From Methylococcaceae bacterium (GTDB taxonomy: Bacteria; Pseudomonadota; Gammaproteobacteria; Methylococcales; Methylomonadaceae): DNA of 48,247 bases. Below are positions 23,974 to 32,498 of the stretch, in pieces. Below the pieces are notes generated by a model. It had not been told where the DNA came from and ran no database searches. It worked only from the letters and a program-made list of their open reading frames with translations. Made by a program: the position numbers and the translations under genes. Numbering within the stretch: position 1 is the stretch's first letter; the number at the start of each line of letters is the position of its first letter. Location of the stretch: NCBI GenBank assembly GCA_947505055.1, contig CANNLO010000002.1, positions 1 through 48,247 of the forward strand, given 5' to 3'.

Positions 23974-24234
23974 TTTTTGCGGGTTTATGCCTTGTTAATC
24001 GAAAGCACTTTATACAACTTTCACGGTAAATTCTAGTATTGCCAAAATTAAAGCCATGGCATTTACTTTGCTGAGGATATAGCGGATGCGGCGTATTGCT
24101 AAGCTAAGTATCAGAATCAAGGGCCTAAAAAGTGGTAATGGGGAAAATCTTTAGATTGTTGTATTATTAAGGGTGTTTGAGGTACTGGCATTAATTTAAC
24201 AACATTGATAAAAAGTTCGGTTTAGGTAAAAAAT

Positions 24235-24501
24235 ATGAATCATAAAAAAGTAGCAACTCGCGTAGAAAGCATCTCTATGGCTTCTGGTATTATCGCTGGT
24301 ATTTCCGCTGCCGGTGCCACCATCGCTGCTCCCAGCGGTTTTGATACGCTTGGTGTTTTTTTGGGTATAACCAGCGAACCCTTAATCGTAACTGCTGCCC
24401 CTGTTCTTGGAATAACTGCCACTGTTGCGGGAACGCTATCTGGCGTGACTTACTTTTACTCTGCCTGGAAAAGCCGTCAAAATAAAAATAATGAACTTTA
24501 A
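24235..24501 (+). CDS. small glycine/alanine-rich membrane protein of unknown function
   Basis: An 88-residue protein with two hydrophobic segments rich in glycine, alanine and threonine (about 15-33, MASGIIAGISAAGATIAAP, and about 50-72), and a basic C-terminus (SAWKSRQNKNNEL). The topology is a short helical hairpin. I do not recognise the family. It starts at ATG 24235 and ends 18 bases before the nucleotidyltransferase-like gene, so the two are probably co-transcribed at the head of the H4MPT cluster. Whether it has any role there is unknown. Confidence 0.5.
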   Translation: MNHKKVATRVESISMASGIIAGISAAGATIAAPSGFDTLGVFLGITSEPLIVTAAPVLGITATVAGTLSGVTYFYSAWKSRQNKNNEL

Positions 24502-24519
24502 GCGTAATAGAGTCTTATC

Positions 24520-25458
24520 TTGAAGGTCAGTAAGGTTTTTTCCAAAGATTTTATTGAAACTGCTGAAGGTCTGGTTTTTGCTGTGGTTGCTCACGGTTTC
24601 GAGCAGGGCAAGGTGTTGTGTTTTTTACGTTATATTTTGCAGGCTAATGCCTGGCAAAAAATTGCAACTGATGCGGCCAATGAGTTCTTACAACAGCAAT
24701 ATCCTGATTATCTGCATTATTCGCCGATTCTGGATTGCAATTTACATGCAGTTTGTACCGATGGTATTGTTAAACATCATCAACCAAAAATCAGGCTGCA
24801 AACGCTTTTAATAGCGACTCCCGCTGATAGTGTTGAAGAAGATTTATTACAGCTTTGTCAATTATTCAAGGAGCACGGTCTGGATTTGACTCAGCTTGGT
24901 ATTACCGGTTCAGTGTTAATCGGTGTGCAAAATCCGGGTTCTGATATTGATCTGGTTTGTTACGATAGGGAGGTTTTTCACCAATGTCGTGCCATTACAG
25001 AGCTGTTGATTCAGCACAATAAATTGCAGGGGCTGAATGATCAGGATTGGCAGCAGTCTTACCAGCGCAGGTCCTGTGCTTTAAGTTTTGAGGATTATGT
25101 CTGGCATGAGCAGCGCAAATGCAATAAAGCCGTCATTAATGGGCGCAAATTTGATTTGAATTTCATTAATTGTTCCAGCGATCTAAAGCCGGTTAATTAT
25201 CAGAAAATTGGGCCGGTAACGGTGCAGTGCAAAGTAATAAACGATTATTACGGGTTTGATTATCCCGCTAAATTTGAAATCGACCTTCCGCAAATTGGTT
25301 ATGTTGTCAGCTTTACTGCAACTTATACGGGGCAGGCTCTTTGCGGTGAAACGATTGAAGTATCCGGTATTCTGGAACATTCAGCTCATGGTGAAAAACA
25401 TATTGTGGTTGGTTCAAGCCGAGAAGCGCCCGGTGAATATATTAAGGTTCTTAAATGA
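24520..25458 (+). CDS. predicted nucleotidyltransferase, archaeal-like, unknown substrate
   Basis: A 312-residue protein. The middle holds a nucleotidyltransferase signature, GITGSVLIGVQNPGSDIDLV: G130-S131, then D142 and D144 as the paired metal-binding aspartates. A helical N-terminal region (about 1-100) and a beta-rich C-terminal region (about 225-312, GEYIKVLK at the end) flank it. The layout is reminiscent of predicted archaeal nucleotidyltransferases, but I cannot confirm the group. The start is TTG 24520. It overlaps the HAD phosphatase gene by four bases and sits upstream of beta-RFAP synthase, so a role in making an archaeal-type cofactor is plausible but unproven. Confidence 0.65.
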   Translation: MKVSKVFSKDFIETAEGLVFAVVAHGFEQGKVLCFLRYILQANAWQKIATDAANEFLQQQYPDYLHYSPILDCNLHAVCTDGIVKHHQPKIRLQTLLIATPADSVEEDLLQLCQLFKEHGLDLTQLGITGSVLIGVQNPGSDIDLVCYDREVFHQCRAITELLIQHNKLQGLNDQDWQQSYQRRSCALSFEDYVWHEQRKCNKAVINGRKFDLNFINCSSDLKPVNYQKIGPVTVQCKVINDYYGFDYPAKFEIDLPQIGYVVSFTATYTGQALCGETIEVSGILEHSAHGEKHIVVGSSREAPGEYIKVLK

Positions 25459-26126
25459 TAAAGCTGACTGATTTTTCAGCGGTCATTTTTGATATGGACG
25501 GCCTTGTTTTGGATACCGAGAGTACTTATTGTATCGCCTGGCAGAAGGCTGCAAGGTCTATGGGTTATGAGTTTACAACGGAATTCTGTTTGTCGTTTTC
25601 AGGCTTGCATTACTCTGACGTGGAACTTAAGCTGATTGACTATTGCGGAACTGATTTTAATCTGCAAACCTTTAATTCTTTAAGTGGCGACTGTTGGCGT
25701 GATCATGTTTATGTTCATGGGATTACAATTAAAAGCGGATTTTTTGATCTGCTAAAGCTGCTAATAAAACATAATATACCTCATTGTCTGGCAACTAACA
25801 GTGGCTCTAAAAATGCGCTGGAATGTCTGGAACTGGCCGGGATCAAAGAGGTTTTTTCTTTGATCCTTACACGAGACGATGTACAGAACGGTAAGCCGGA
25901 ACCCGATATTTTTATTAAGTCTGCGGAGTTGTTAAAAGTCGATATTAACAAATGCCTGGTTCTGGAAGATTCTCATGCGGGCATAGTAGCAGCAACCAAC
26001 GCAGGCGCTTTTGCTGTGTTGATACCGTCAACTGAAACAGTTGATCCAGCGACTGTTAATTTATGCAATCTGATGGTGTCTGATTTAACGCAGTTAACCG
26101 ATGTGTTGCTCCAATCATTAAATTAG
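25455..26126 (+). CDS. HAD family phosphatase/phosphomutase (beta-PGM-like)
   Basis: A 223-residue HAD-superfamily protein of subfamily I. Motif I is FDMDGLVLDTE (nucleophile D13, acid D15). Motif II is in the segment CLATNSGSKNALE. The lysine loop is NGKPEPDIF, and motif IV is LVLEDSHAGIVAATNAGA. The cap domain lies between residues 20 and 80. Enzymes of this type dephosphorylate small phosphosugars or nucleotides, or interconvert sugar phosphates. The start codon overlaps the nucleotidyltransferase stop (ATGA), so the two are translationally coupled and may act on the same intermediate. The substrate cannot be read from sequence. Confidence 0.85.
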   Translation: MIKLTDFSAVIFDMDGLVLDTESTYCIAWQKAARSMGYEFTTEFCLSFSGLHYSDVELKLIDYCGTDFNLQTFNSLSGDCWRDHVYVHGITIKSGFFDLLKLLIKHNIPHCLATNSGSKNALECLELAGIKEVFSLILTRDDVQNGKPEPDIFIKSAELLKVDINKCLVLEDSHAGIVAATNAGAFAVLIPSTETVDPATVNLCNLMVSDLTQLTDVLLQSLN

Positions 26127-26245
26127 TATCCTGAAAACGCCAACGCTGGTGATATTTCTCTTTAAGTCGCTTCAATTTTTGTTGTGCTGTTATTGGGATA
26201 TTTAAGATGCGCTCAGCTTAGCTCGCAGACTACAGGTCATTCATG

Positions 26246-26251
26246 TATAAT
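26246..26251 (+). promoter_or_regulatory. possible -10 element upstream of beta-RFAP synthase
   Basis: A perfect TATAAT lies 36 bases before the TTG start of beta-RFAP synthase, inside the only sizeable gap (160 bases) in the first part of the H4MPT cluster. No good -35 hexamer is present at 16-18 bases, so it is a candidate only. Confidence 0.3.
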
Positions 26252-26286
26252 TAGTGCAATTTTTTGCAGCTTAAATCAGCATAACC

Positions 26287-27252
26287 TTGATTTCTCTAAA
26301 TACTAAAGTTTCAGTCATAGCTCCTGCCAGATTGCATATGGGGTTTATTGATTTAAGCGGCTCTTTGGGTCGCCATTTTGGCAGTATTGGTATTGCGCTT
26401 AATGAAATCAGTACAAACTTGTCACTAAGCGGCGCAGACCAACTTACTATTTCGGGGCCGGCAGCACAACGGGCAGAAAAATGTCTTTCACTGTTGTGCG
26501 AAACGCTTAAAGTTTCCGATAAGCTCAATATCACTATAAGTTCTGCAATTCCGGAGCATGTTGGCTTAGGGTCTGGAACACAACTGTCTTTGGCCATTGG
26601 CGCGGCACTAAACGAGTTTTATGGCTTGGGACTGACTGTCCGCCAAATCGCCGCTTTGACAGACCGAGGCTTACGTTCAGGAATTGGTATCGGTGTTTTT
26701 GAACAAGGCGGACTGGTTGTCGATGGCGGTCGCGGTGAAAAAACTATTACACCACCTGTACTTGTCCATATTGATATACCTGAGGACTGGCGTTTCATTC
26801 TGGTTTTTGATCGACGCGGACAGGGGTTGCATGGTCAACAGGAAATCCAGGCTTTTAAAAAATTACCTCCTTTTCCCCAATCGGAAGCGGCACGCTTATG
26901 TTATTTATTGTTGATGCAGGGTTTGCCGGCAGCGGCAGAAAATGACATTAACAAATTCGGTGATGCCATTACGCAATTACAGCGCTCAGTGGGTGAACAT
27001 TTTTCCTCGGCGCAAGGCGGTATTTTTACCAGTCCTGAAGTTGCACAAGCAATGCAATGGCTACAACAACAAGGTGCTGTCTGCATCGGGCAGACTTCCT
27101 GGGGGCCCACCGGATTTTGTGCGATCGATGGCTCCAAGTTGGCAGAATCGATTGCCGAGCAGGCCAGACTAACCTTTATGGCTATTGAAAACTTAAGCTT
27201 TACCGTTGTCAGCGCCAGAAATAGTGGCGGGGATGTTTCCGTAGAACACTAG
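26287..27252 (+). CDS. beta-ribofuranosylaminobenzene 5'-phosphate (beta-RFAP) synthase
   Basis: The first committed enzyme of methanopterin biosynthesis: it condenses 4-hydroxybenzoate or p-aminobenzoate with PRPP, releasing CO2 and pyrophosphate. The 321-residue protein has the GHMP-kinase fold typical of this family: APARLHMGFIDLSGSLGRHFG at the N-terminus, the glycine-rich PEHVGLGSGTQLSLAIGAAL (about 90-110) and GIGIGVFEQGGLVVDGGR. The start is TTG 26287. It corresponds to MptG in archaea and orf4 in Methylobacterium. The next gene begins one base after its stop. Its presence means the cell makes its own H4MPT. Confidence 0.92.
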   Translation: MISLNTKVSVIAPARLHMGFIDLSGSLGRHFGSIGIALNEISTNLSLSGADQLTISGPAAQRAEKCLSLLCETLKVSDKLNITISSAIPEHVGLGSGTQLSLAIGAALNEFYGLGLTVRQIAALTDRGLRSGIGIGVFEQGGLVVDGGRGEKTITPPVLVHIDIPEDWRFILVFDRRGQGLHGQQEIQAFKKLPPFPQSEAARLCYLLLMQGLPAAAENDINKFGDAITQLQRSVGEHFSSAQGGIFTSPEVAQAMQWLQQQGAVCIGQTSWGPTGFCAIDGSKLAESIAEQARLTFMAIENLSFTVVSARNSGGDVSVEH

Positions 27253-27253
27253 T

Positions 27254-28327
27254 TTGGAAATGTTTTTAATAGTCGCCAATTCCGGCCGTATGCTGGCGGA
27301 AGCAGCAAAAAAAGCAAACTTTATTCCGCTGGTTATTGATGTTTTTGCTGATCTTGACACACAAGAGTATGCAACGGCTTATCGACAAGTCAAATCATTG
27401 TCACTTGCTGACTTGGTGCCTGCTGTAGATTTTTTTATTGAGCGCTACGCTGTTACGAAGGTCATCTACGGTAGTGGCTTTGAGTGCTATCCGGAAAGCC
27501 TGTTTTATCTGAACAGTCGTTTGGAGATACAGGGCAACACAGCTGAAGTTTTTGCATGTTTACTAGATAAGCCCGTGTTTTTTTCAGTCCTGGATGGTTT
27601 AAATATTCCATATCCTGAGGTTGTTTTTAATCCGCCAGATTACGCTACTGACTGGCTTGTTAAACCGATGCAAGGGCAGGGCGGTGTTGGGATTACCTAT
27701 TATCAGGCTACCGATTCTATTAAGGAGTCGTTTTACTGGCAAAAGTTTCAAGCAGGCGTGCCTCATTCAGTGCTGTTTCTGGCTGATGGAAAAGACGTGC
27801 AAGTGATTGGTTTTAACCGGCAATGGTCAGTGCATTTAAATGATACGCTAGCGTTTATTTTTTCAGGGGTCATTAATAACGCAGAACTACCCGCTGGTGA
27901 CAAGCAAAAGATAATGGTTTGGCTGAAGCAGTTGGTTTTTGTGTTTGGTCTAAATGGCTTGAATTCGCTGGATTTTATTTTTACAACTGATTGTTGTTAT
28001 GTCCTTGAAATTAATCCCAGACCTTCTGCCAGCATGCAATTATATGATGATAATTTGCTGGTCAGACATGTTGATCTCCTGTTATTTGAGCCAATCCTGT
28101 TGAATAGTTATACCGGCTATCAAATTGTCTATGCCGACAGTGATATTACCATTCCTGAGCAATTTATCTGGCCCGATTGGTGTAGCGATTTACCCAAGGC
28201 AGGCAATATCTGTCACACAGGGCAACCGATTTGCAGTATTATTGCCCACCAAAACGAATCCCAGTCAGTTGCCAAACAGCTTCTGACCCGACAACAACTT
28301 ATCATTAATAAACTTCAAAGGTTTTGA
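27254..28327 (+). CDS. ATP-grasp protein of the H4MPT cluster (orf17-like)
   Basis: A 357-residue ATP-grasp enzyme. An N-terminal preATP-grasp domain ([19 protein letters not shown]) is followed by the nucleotide-binding core: [18 protein letters not shown] (about 134-151) and the metal-binding [17 protein letters not shown] (about 250). It resembles the predicted carboligase that accompanies H4MPT genes in methylotrophs under the name orf17. Its reaction is not established; a ligase step in cofactor side-chain assembly is the usual guess. The start is TTG 27254 or ATG 27260. The 3' end meets mch closely, so the genes are likely one transcript. Confidence 0.8.
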   Translation: MEMFLIVANSGRMLAEAAKKANFIPLVIDVFADLDTQEYATAYRQVKSLSLADLVPAVDFFIERYAVTKVIYGSGFECYPESLFYLNSRLEIQGNTAEVFACLLDKPVFFSVLDGLNIPYPEVVFNPPDYATDWLVKPMQGQGGVGITYYQATDSIKESFYWQKFQAGVPHSVLFLADGKDVQVIGFNRQWSVHLNDTLAFIFSGVINNAELPAGDKQKIMVWLKQLVFVFGLNGLNSLDFIFTTDCCYVLEINPRPSASMQLYDDNLLVRHVDLLLFEPILLNSYTGYQIVYADSDITIPEQFIWPDWCSDLPKAGNICHTGQPICSIIAHQNESQSVAKQLLTRQQLIINKLQRF

Positions 28328-28332
28328 CTCTT

Positions 28333-29316
28333 ATGGAATATACCGCCAGTGTTAACAAATTAACCCAGCCTCTGGTTCAGCATTTGCTTGATAATGCAGA
28401 CAAATTACGTTTAGGCGTGGAAAAGCTGATCAATGGCTGCACCATTATTGATGCGGGCATTAAGGTGCCTGGTGGTATCGAAGCGGGACGTATTATTGCC
28501 GAAATCTGCCTCGGCGGTATGGGCACGGTATCAATTAGTCATAGTTCTTATACCGAAAACTGGCCATTATCGGTTAACGTTCATACCGGAAATCCTGTTT
28601 TGGGTTGCCTGGGTAGCCAATATGCAGGCTGGAGTTTATCCCATGAAAAATATTATGCGTTGGGTTCAGGTCCTGCACGGGCTATGGCTACCAAGTTAAA
28701 AAACGATAAACAAGAACCGGTTGAAGAGTTATATAAAGAACTGGATTATCAGGACAGCGCTGAATCTACGGTTCTAGTAATCGAAAATGATGCAATTCCA
28801 CCTGTGGAAATTGTTGAAAAAGTTGCAGCTGCCTGCAAGCTTGATCCCTCAAAGTTAACTATTATTGTTACGCCAACCAGCAGTCTGGCCGGTGGTGTGC
28901 AAGTGGTCGCGAGAGTTCTGGAAGTGGCTATGCATAAGGCTCATGCCTTGCATTTTCCGTTGGAGAATATTATCGATGGTAGCGGCAGCGCACCGATTTG
29001 TCCTCCGCACCCTAATTTTGTGAAAGCGATGGGGCGTACCAATGATGCAATTTTGTTTGCCGGTCAGGTGCATATTTTTGTAAAGGGTAGCGACGAAGCG
29101 GCTGAAAAACTGGCTAAGGAATTACCCAGTTCAACATCAAAAGATTACGGTAGACCGTTTGCCGAAATCTTTAAACAATATGAATATGATTTCTTTAAAA
29201 TTGATGCCATGTTGTTCAGTCCAGCCAGTGTTATTGTAACTGCAGTTGAGTCCGGCAAAAGTTTCCGTGCCGGAAAACTGGATAATGCCTTACTGGATCA
29301 ATCATTTGGTCTGTAG
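28333..29316 (+). CDS. mch: methenyltetrahydromethanopterin cyclohydrolase
   Basis: Interconverts methenyl-H4MPT and formyl-H4MPT, the middle step of formaldehyde oxidation to formate in methylotrophs. The 327-residue length fits the family. Recognisable segments are [69 protein letters not shown] and [12 protein letters not shown] choose ATG 28333, with AAAGG 11 bases upstream, over TTG 28324, which lies too near that site. The flanking order, ATP-grasp, mch, ATP-grasp, CitG-like, fae, matches the classic methylotroph cluster mch-orf5-orf7-fae. Confidence 0.97.
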   Translation: MEYTASVNKLTQPLVQHLLDNADKLRLGVEKLINGCTIIDAGIKVPGGIEAGRIIAEICLGGMGTVSISHSSYTENWPLSVNVHTGNPVLGCLGSQYAGWSLSHEKYYALGSGPARAMATKLKNDKQEPVEELYKELDYQDSAESTVLVIENDAIPPVEIVEKVAAACKLDPSKLTIIVTPTSSLAGGVQVVARVLEVAMHKAHALHFPLENIIDGSGSAPICPPHPNFVKAMGRTNDAILFAGQVHIFVKGSDEAAEKLAKELPSSTSKDYGRPFAEIFKQYEYDFFKIDAMLFSPASVIVTAVESGKSFRAGKLDNALLDQSFGL

Positions 29317-29325
29317 TAAATCAGC

Positions 29326-30219
29326 GTGGGTCGTATTGCCTTATTTACCGATGATCCTGGTTGGCATGGCAAGCAATTAAGCTTGGCTTTTGCCCATCGG
29401 GGGTATTCTGTTGACTATGTTTCGCTGACACAATGCCGGTTTACAATTGAACCGGGTCAGTTACCGCTTTTTATACCCGGCTTTGAACAGTCGTTGCCTG
29501 ATGGCGTTTTTGTGCGTGGCGTACCCGGTGGTTCACTTGAAGAAGTGGTTTTGTATCTGGATTTCCTACATGCTTTAAAAGTAATGGGGATTCCGGTTTA
29601 CAATGATGGACACGCCATCGAACGCAGCGTAGACAAGGCTATGACCAGCTTTTTGTTGCATCAAGCTGGATTGCCTACTCCAGTAACTTGGGTATTGCGC
29701 GATCGTGAAGAGGCGTTAAGGATTGTAGAAAATGAATTGAATCAGGGTAATTTGCTGATCAGCAAACCTTTGTTTGGTTCTCAAGGTGAAGGAATACGTC
29801 GCCTTGAGAAAATGACCGATCTATTTTGGCTGACCAACAGTCAGGGTGTTTATTATCTACAGCGCTTTGTGCATTGCGAAGGGAATGGTTATTCGGATAA
29901 TCGCGTCTTTGTTATTAACGGTGTTGCTGTTGCTGCGATGCGTAGACGCGGGACATTTTGGCTGAATAATGTTGCTCGTGGTGCGACCTGCGAGTTGATC
30001 GATTTGGAACCTGAAATGGTTGAATTGGCGATTAAGGCGACGAGTGTATTGGCGATGGATTATGCCGGCGTTGATATCATTCGTGACCGGGAAGGGCGCT
30101 GCACAATCATTGAAGTTAACAGTATACCGGCCTGGAAAGGTCTTGAAAGCGTTTGCAAATTCAATATTGCAGAACTGATGGTCGATGATTTAATTACACG
30201 CAAGTTGGGGAATACATAA
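29326..30219 (+). CDS. RimK-type ATP-grasp ligase of the H4MPT cluster (orf5-like)
   Basis: A 297-residue ATP-grasp ligase of the RimK kind. The order is an N-terminal domain (MGRIALFTDDPGWHGKQL), central ATP-binding (LLISKPLFGSQGEGIRRLE, about 145-163) and C-terminal metal-binding EVNSIPAWKGLESV (about 263-276). RimK relatives in archaea (MptN, CofF) add glutamate to tetrahydrosarcinapterin or F420. A similar amino-acid ligation to H4MPT is therefore plausible, though H4MPT in methylotrophs may lack that residue. The start is GTG 29326. It lies between mch and the CitG-like gene and overlaps the latter by one base. Confidence 0.85.
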   Translation: MGRIALFTDDPGWHGKQLSLAFAHRGYSVDYVSLTQCRFTIEPGQLPLFIPGFEQSLPDGVFVRGVPGGSLEEVVLYLDFLHALKVMGIPVYNDGHAIERSVDKAMTSFLLHQAGLPTPVTWVLRDREEALRIVENELNQGNLLISKPLFGSQGEGIRRLEKMTDLFWLTNSQGVYYLQRFVHCEGNGYSDNRVFVINGVAVAAMRRRGTFWLNNVARGATCELIDLEPEMVELAIKATSVLAMDYAGVDIIRDREGRCTIIEVNSIPAWKGLESVCKFNIAELMVDDLITRKLGNT

Positions 30220-31070
30220 TGTATGTTTCGCCTAAAGAGCTTTGTGAACTTTATCGGCAAGCTTGTGACGTTGATGTGCAGGCATTTAAACCCGGCAACG
30301 TAAGTGTTTATGCGGATGGTCATGATATGACTGTCGCTGATTTTAGGCTGAGCGCCGAAGTCAGTGCTGCTCCGCTTTGCAATCCTGAATACTGTTTGGG
30401 CGAAAAAATTTATTACGCGGTTAAAGCAACCCGGGAAGCGGTAGGCTGCAATACCAATTTAGGAATTATTTTACTTTGTGCGCCATTAATTCAGTCTATT
30501 AGTTACAAGTCATCGGTATTAACTTTAAGGCAATCTGTATGTAAGGTGATCAATGAATCGACAATAGACGATGCTGATTGGGTTTTTAAAGCCATATCTT
30601 TGGCTTCACCGGGTGGTTTGGGTCAGTCTGACGAGCAGGATGTAAATCAAAAGGCATCGGTTACCTTGCTTGAGGCTATGAAGATAGCCAGTTTTAAAGA
30701 TCTTATCGCTCTTCAATACTTAAACGGCTATGAAGATATTTTCAATTTCGCAGTTATAAGGTACAATGGCGCTTCAAATAGGTTGAACGACAGGAATTGG
30801 GCTGCGACATCAGTTTATGCTGAGATGCTAAGTCAATATCCTGATAGTCATATCGAAAGGAAATACGGAAATCAGTACACTGAGTGGGTAGCTACTAAAA
30901 TGGCTCAACTGAGTGAGGAGCTACTAAAAACTGATAATCCTGAGCAATTAAAGCCTATGCTTTATGCTTTGGATCAGGAGCTTAAATTGTACGATGTAAA
31001 TCCGGGTACTACCGCTGACATGATTGTTGCGACAGTATTAACGACATTTTTAGAGGATCTTAATCAGTAA
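30219..31070 (+). CDS. CitG/MdcB-like protein of the H4MPT cluster (orf7-like)
   Basis: A 283-residue protein of the triphosphoribosyl-dephospho-CoA synthase superfamily. The segments DVQAFKPGNVSVYADGHDMTVADF (N-terminus), GCNTNLGIILLCAPL and SPGGLGQSDEQDV correspond to the conserved parts of CitG-type enzymes, which transfer ribosyl phosphate from ATP or PRPP-like donors. In methylotrophs this gene (orf7) sits between orf5 and fae and is needed for H4MPT-linked metabolism; the chemistry is unproven, but a phosphoribosyl transfer fits the structure of H4MPT. The start codon overlaps the upstream stop (TAATG). Confidence 0.85.
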   Translation: MYVSPKELCELYRQACDVDVQAFKPGNVSVYADGHDMTVADFRLSAEVSAAPLCNPEYCLGEKIYYAVKATREAVGCNTNLGIILLCAPLIQSISYKSSVLTLRQSVCKVINESTIDDADWVFKAISLASPGGLGQSDEQDVNQKASVTLLEAMKIASFKDLIALQYLNGYEDIFNFAVIRYNGASNRLNDRNWAATSVYAEMLSQYPDSHIERKYGNQYTEWVATKMAQLSEELLKTDNPEQLKPMLYALDQELKLYDVNPGTTADMIVATVLTTFLEDLNQ

Positions 31071-31083
31071 CTTAACTGTTACT
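31066..31083 (+). other. small inverted repeat over the orf7-like stop codon
   Basis: AGTAAC (31066-31071) and GTTACT (31078-31083) form a 6-bp stem with a 6-base loop that includes the stop codon of the CitG-like gene. It could mark processing between that gene and fae, but it is short and has no T-tract. Confidence 0.25.
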
Positions 31084-31187
31084 AATAGGGCTTCAAAAAG
31101 TATTTGTTTAAAGCAAATAAGGAGACATTTAAAGTGTCGATAGTAGATTCAATTTTTTCATTTTTTTCTTCACAGGGGACAATAAGC

Positions 31188-31697
31188 ATGGCTAAAATCA
31201 ATAAATTATGTGTTGGCGAATCTTTAATCGGCGAAGGCAACGAAGTTGCTCATATCGATTTGATGGTAGGACCACGTGGTTCTGCAGCTGAAACTGCATT
31301 TGCAAACTGCTTGACTAACAACAAAGACGGCTTTTCTAGCTTGTTGGCTGTTGTTGCACCAAACTTGATGGTTAAACCTGCTACTGTTATGTTTAACAAA
31401 GTAACAATCAAAGGTGCTAAACAAGCTGTTCAAATGTTTGGACCAGCACAACGCGGTGTTGCTATGGCTGTTGCTGATTGTGTAGAAGACGGTACAATCC
31501 CAGCTGCTGAAGCTGATGATTTATTCGTATCAGTTGGTGTATTTATTCACTGGGCTGCAGAAGACGATGCTAAAATCCAACAATACAACTACGAAGCAAC
31601 TAAAGAAGCTTTGAAACGCGCTATTGCTGGTTCACCTACTGCTGCTGAAGTTGTTGCTGCTAAAGGTACTGCTGTACATCCATTTGCTGCTAACTAA
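31188..31697 (+). CDS. fae: formaldehyde-activating enzyme Fae
   Basis: Catalyses condensation of formaldehyde with H4MPT to methylene-H4MPT, the entry step of H4MPT-linked formaldehyde oxidation. From ATG 31188 it is 169 residues, the normal length, starting [20 protein letters not shown]. Diagnostic segments are [53 protein letters not shown] and [20 protein letters not shown] lies 9 bases upstream. A second in-frame start, GTG 31134 with a strong AAGGAG, would add 18 residues (see findings). Strongly repetitive codon choice (GCT, GTT, AAA) suggests high expression. An intrinsic terminator follows. Confidence 0.98.
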   Translation: MAKINKLCVGESLIGEGNEVAHIDLMVGPRGSAAETAFANCLTNNKDGFSSLLAVVAPNLMVKPATVMFNKVTIKGAKQAVQMFGPAQRGVAMAVADCVEDGTIPAAEADDLFVSVGVFIHWAAEDDAKIQQYNYEATKEALKRAIAGSPTAAEVVAAKGTAVHPFAAN

Positions 31698-31709
31698 GTT
31701 TAAACTTAG
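31694..31709. repeat. 16-bp perfect palindrome across the fae stop codon
   Basis: CTAAGTTTAAACTTAG (31694-31709) is identical to its own reverse complement and contains the fae stop codon TAA (31695-31697). It has no loop, so it is a poor RNA hairpin by itself. It may be a DNA-binding site or chance. Confidence 0.45.
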
Positions 31710-31724
31710 CTTTCACGAATGATA

Positions 31725-31754
31725 AAAATACCCTGCTAGTCGGGGTATTTTTTT
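31725..31754. terminator. bidirectional intrinsic terminator between fae and the HisA-like gene
   Basis: AAATACCC (31726-31733) pairs with GGGTATTT (31743-31750) across a 9-base loop, with a run of seven T residues (31748-31754) on the plus strand and A residues upstream that give U residues on the minus strand. It lies 28 bases after fae and covers the stop codon of the convergent HisA-like gene (31736-31738), so both transcripts can end here. Confidence 0.9.
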
Positions 31755-32437
31755 GCCTGAATTTTGCTTATATCCTCTGCTTTAATCGCACCTGAATGTA
31801 ATGCGCTTGCAACCAAAGCCTGACGTATCCCCACCTCACCTAAAGCCAATAAATCTTGATTGTGTCTGATGCCACCCGCGGCAATAAAATTTTTATGTGG
31901 GTATTGCCGACAATACTCACTTAATTTGACAAAATCCGGACCGACATTGCTGCCCACTCGCTCCAGAGTCATAATGATAATGTTGTTAGGCCAGAAATTA
32001 GGTTTAGAGAAAAGACTGGAGGCACCCAGCGCCGCAGATTTTAAATAATCCAGCGAAAGTATAAAGTTGTTTTGGTATGTTTGTATTTCTGAAACAAACT
32101 CGTTTTGATAGGACTCACTACCCAAGACCGGCAATACATTTCCAGAGGTTAGCTGATTATATTTCTGATAACCTCGATCAATCCAAAAGTTTATTTGAGG
32201 GAATTGGGTTAATACGTTATTTAACAAATGATTATTATCTCCCTGATTGGTAATCGCATTTAAATCAGCAATATAAAAAGTATCAAACGCATAGATACCC
32301 AAAAACGCTTCGATAACCTGAATAACATCAGATGATTTACATAAAGGGGTGTTGATGGGTTGATAGTTCTGACGATGACCTTGCCGGGCGTGAACAACTA
32401 CGCCATCTTTAAAATCAATGACCGGGATTATTTTCAT
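31736..32437 (-). CDS. HisA-like (beta/alpha)8 protein associated with H4MPT/methanofuran genes (orf20-like)
   Basis: A 233-residue TIM-barrel protein related to phosphoribosylformimino isomerase HisA. The N-terminus MKIIPVIDFKDGVVVHARQG and the C-terminal phosphate-binding part NFIAAGGIRHNQDLLALGEVG are typical. It lacks the full HisA active-site context and is too divergent to be the histidine enzyme. Methylotrophs carry such a gene (orf20) with H4MPT genes, and its loss affects that pathway there; the reaction is not known to me. It is on the minus strand, convergent with fae and divergent from the MfnD-like gene, with about 60 bases for two divergent promoters. Confidence 0.8.
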   Translation of the reverse strand: MKIIPVIDFKDGVVVHARQGHRQNYQPINTPLCKSSDVIQVIEAFLGIYAFDTFYIADLNAITNQGDNNHLLNNVLTQFPQINFWIDRGYQKYNQLTSGNVLPVLGSESYQNEFVSEIQTYQNNFILSLDYLKSAALGASSLFSKPNFWPNNIIIMTLERVGSNVGPDFVKLSEYCRQYPHKNFIAAGGIRHNQDLLALGEVGIRQALVASALHSGAIKAEDISKIQAKKYPD

Positions 32438-32498
32438 GAAGCCTTATGGATGGATGGTACAATATTGAGTTATATTTTATAAGCAATAGTAACAACTC

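Noticed and set aside
31736..32437. Histidine biosynthesis gene hisA
   Set aside because: The frame is HisA-like but divergent, has no other his genes nearby, and sits among H4MPT/methanofuran genes, so the orf20-like assignment is better.
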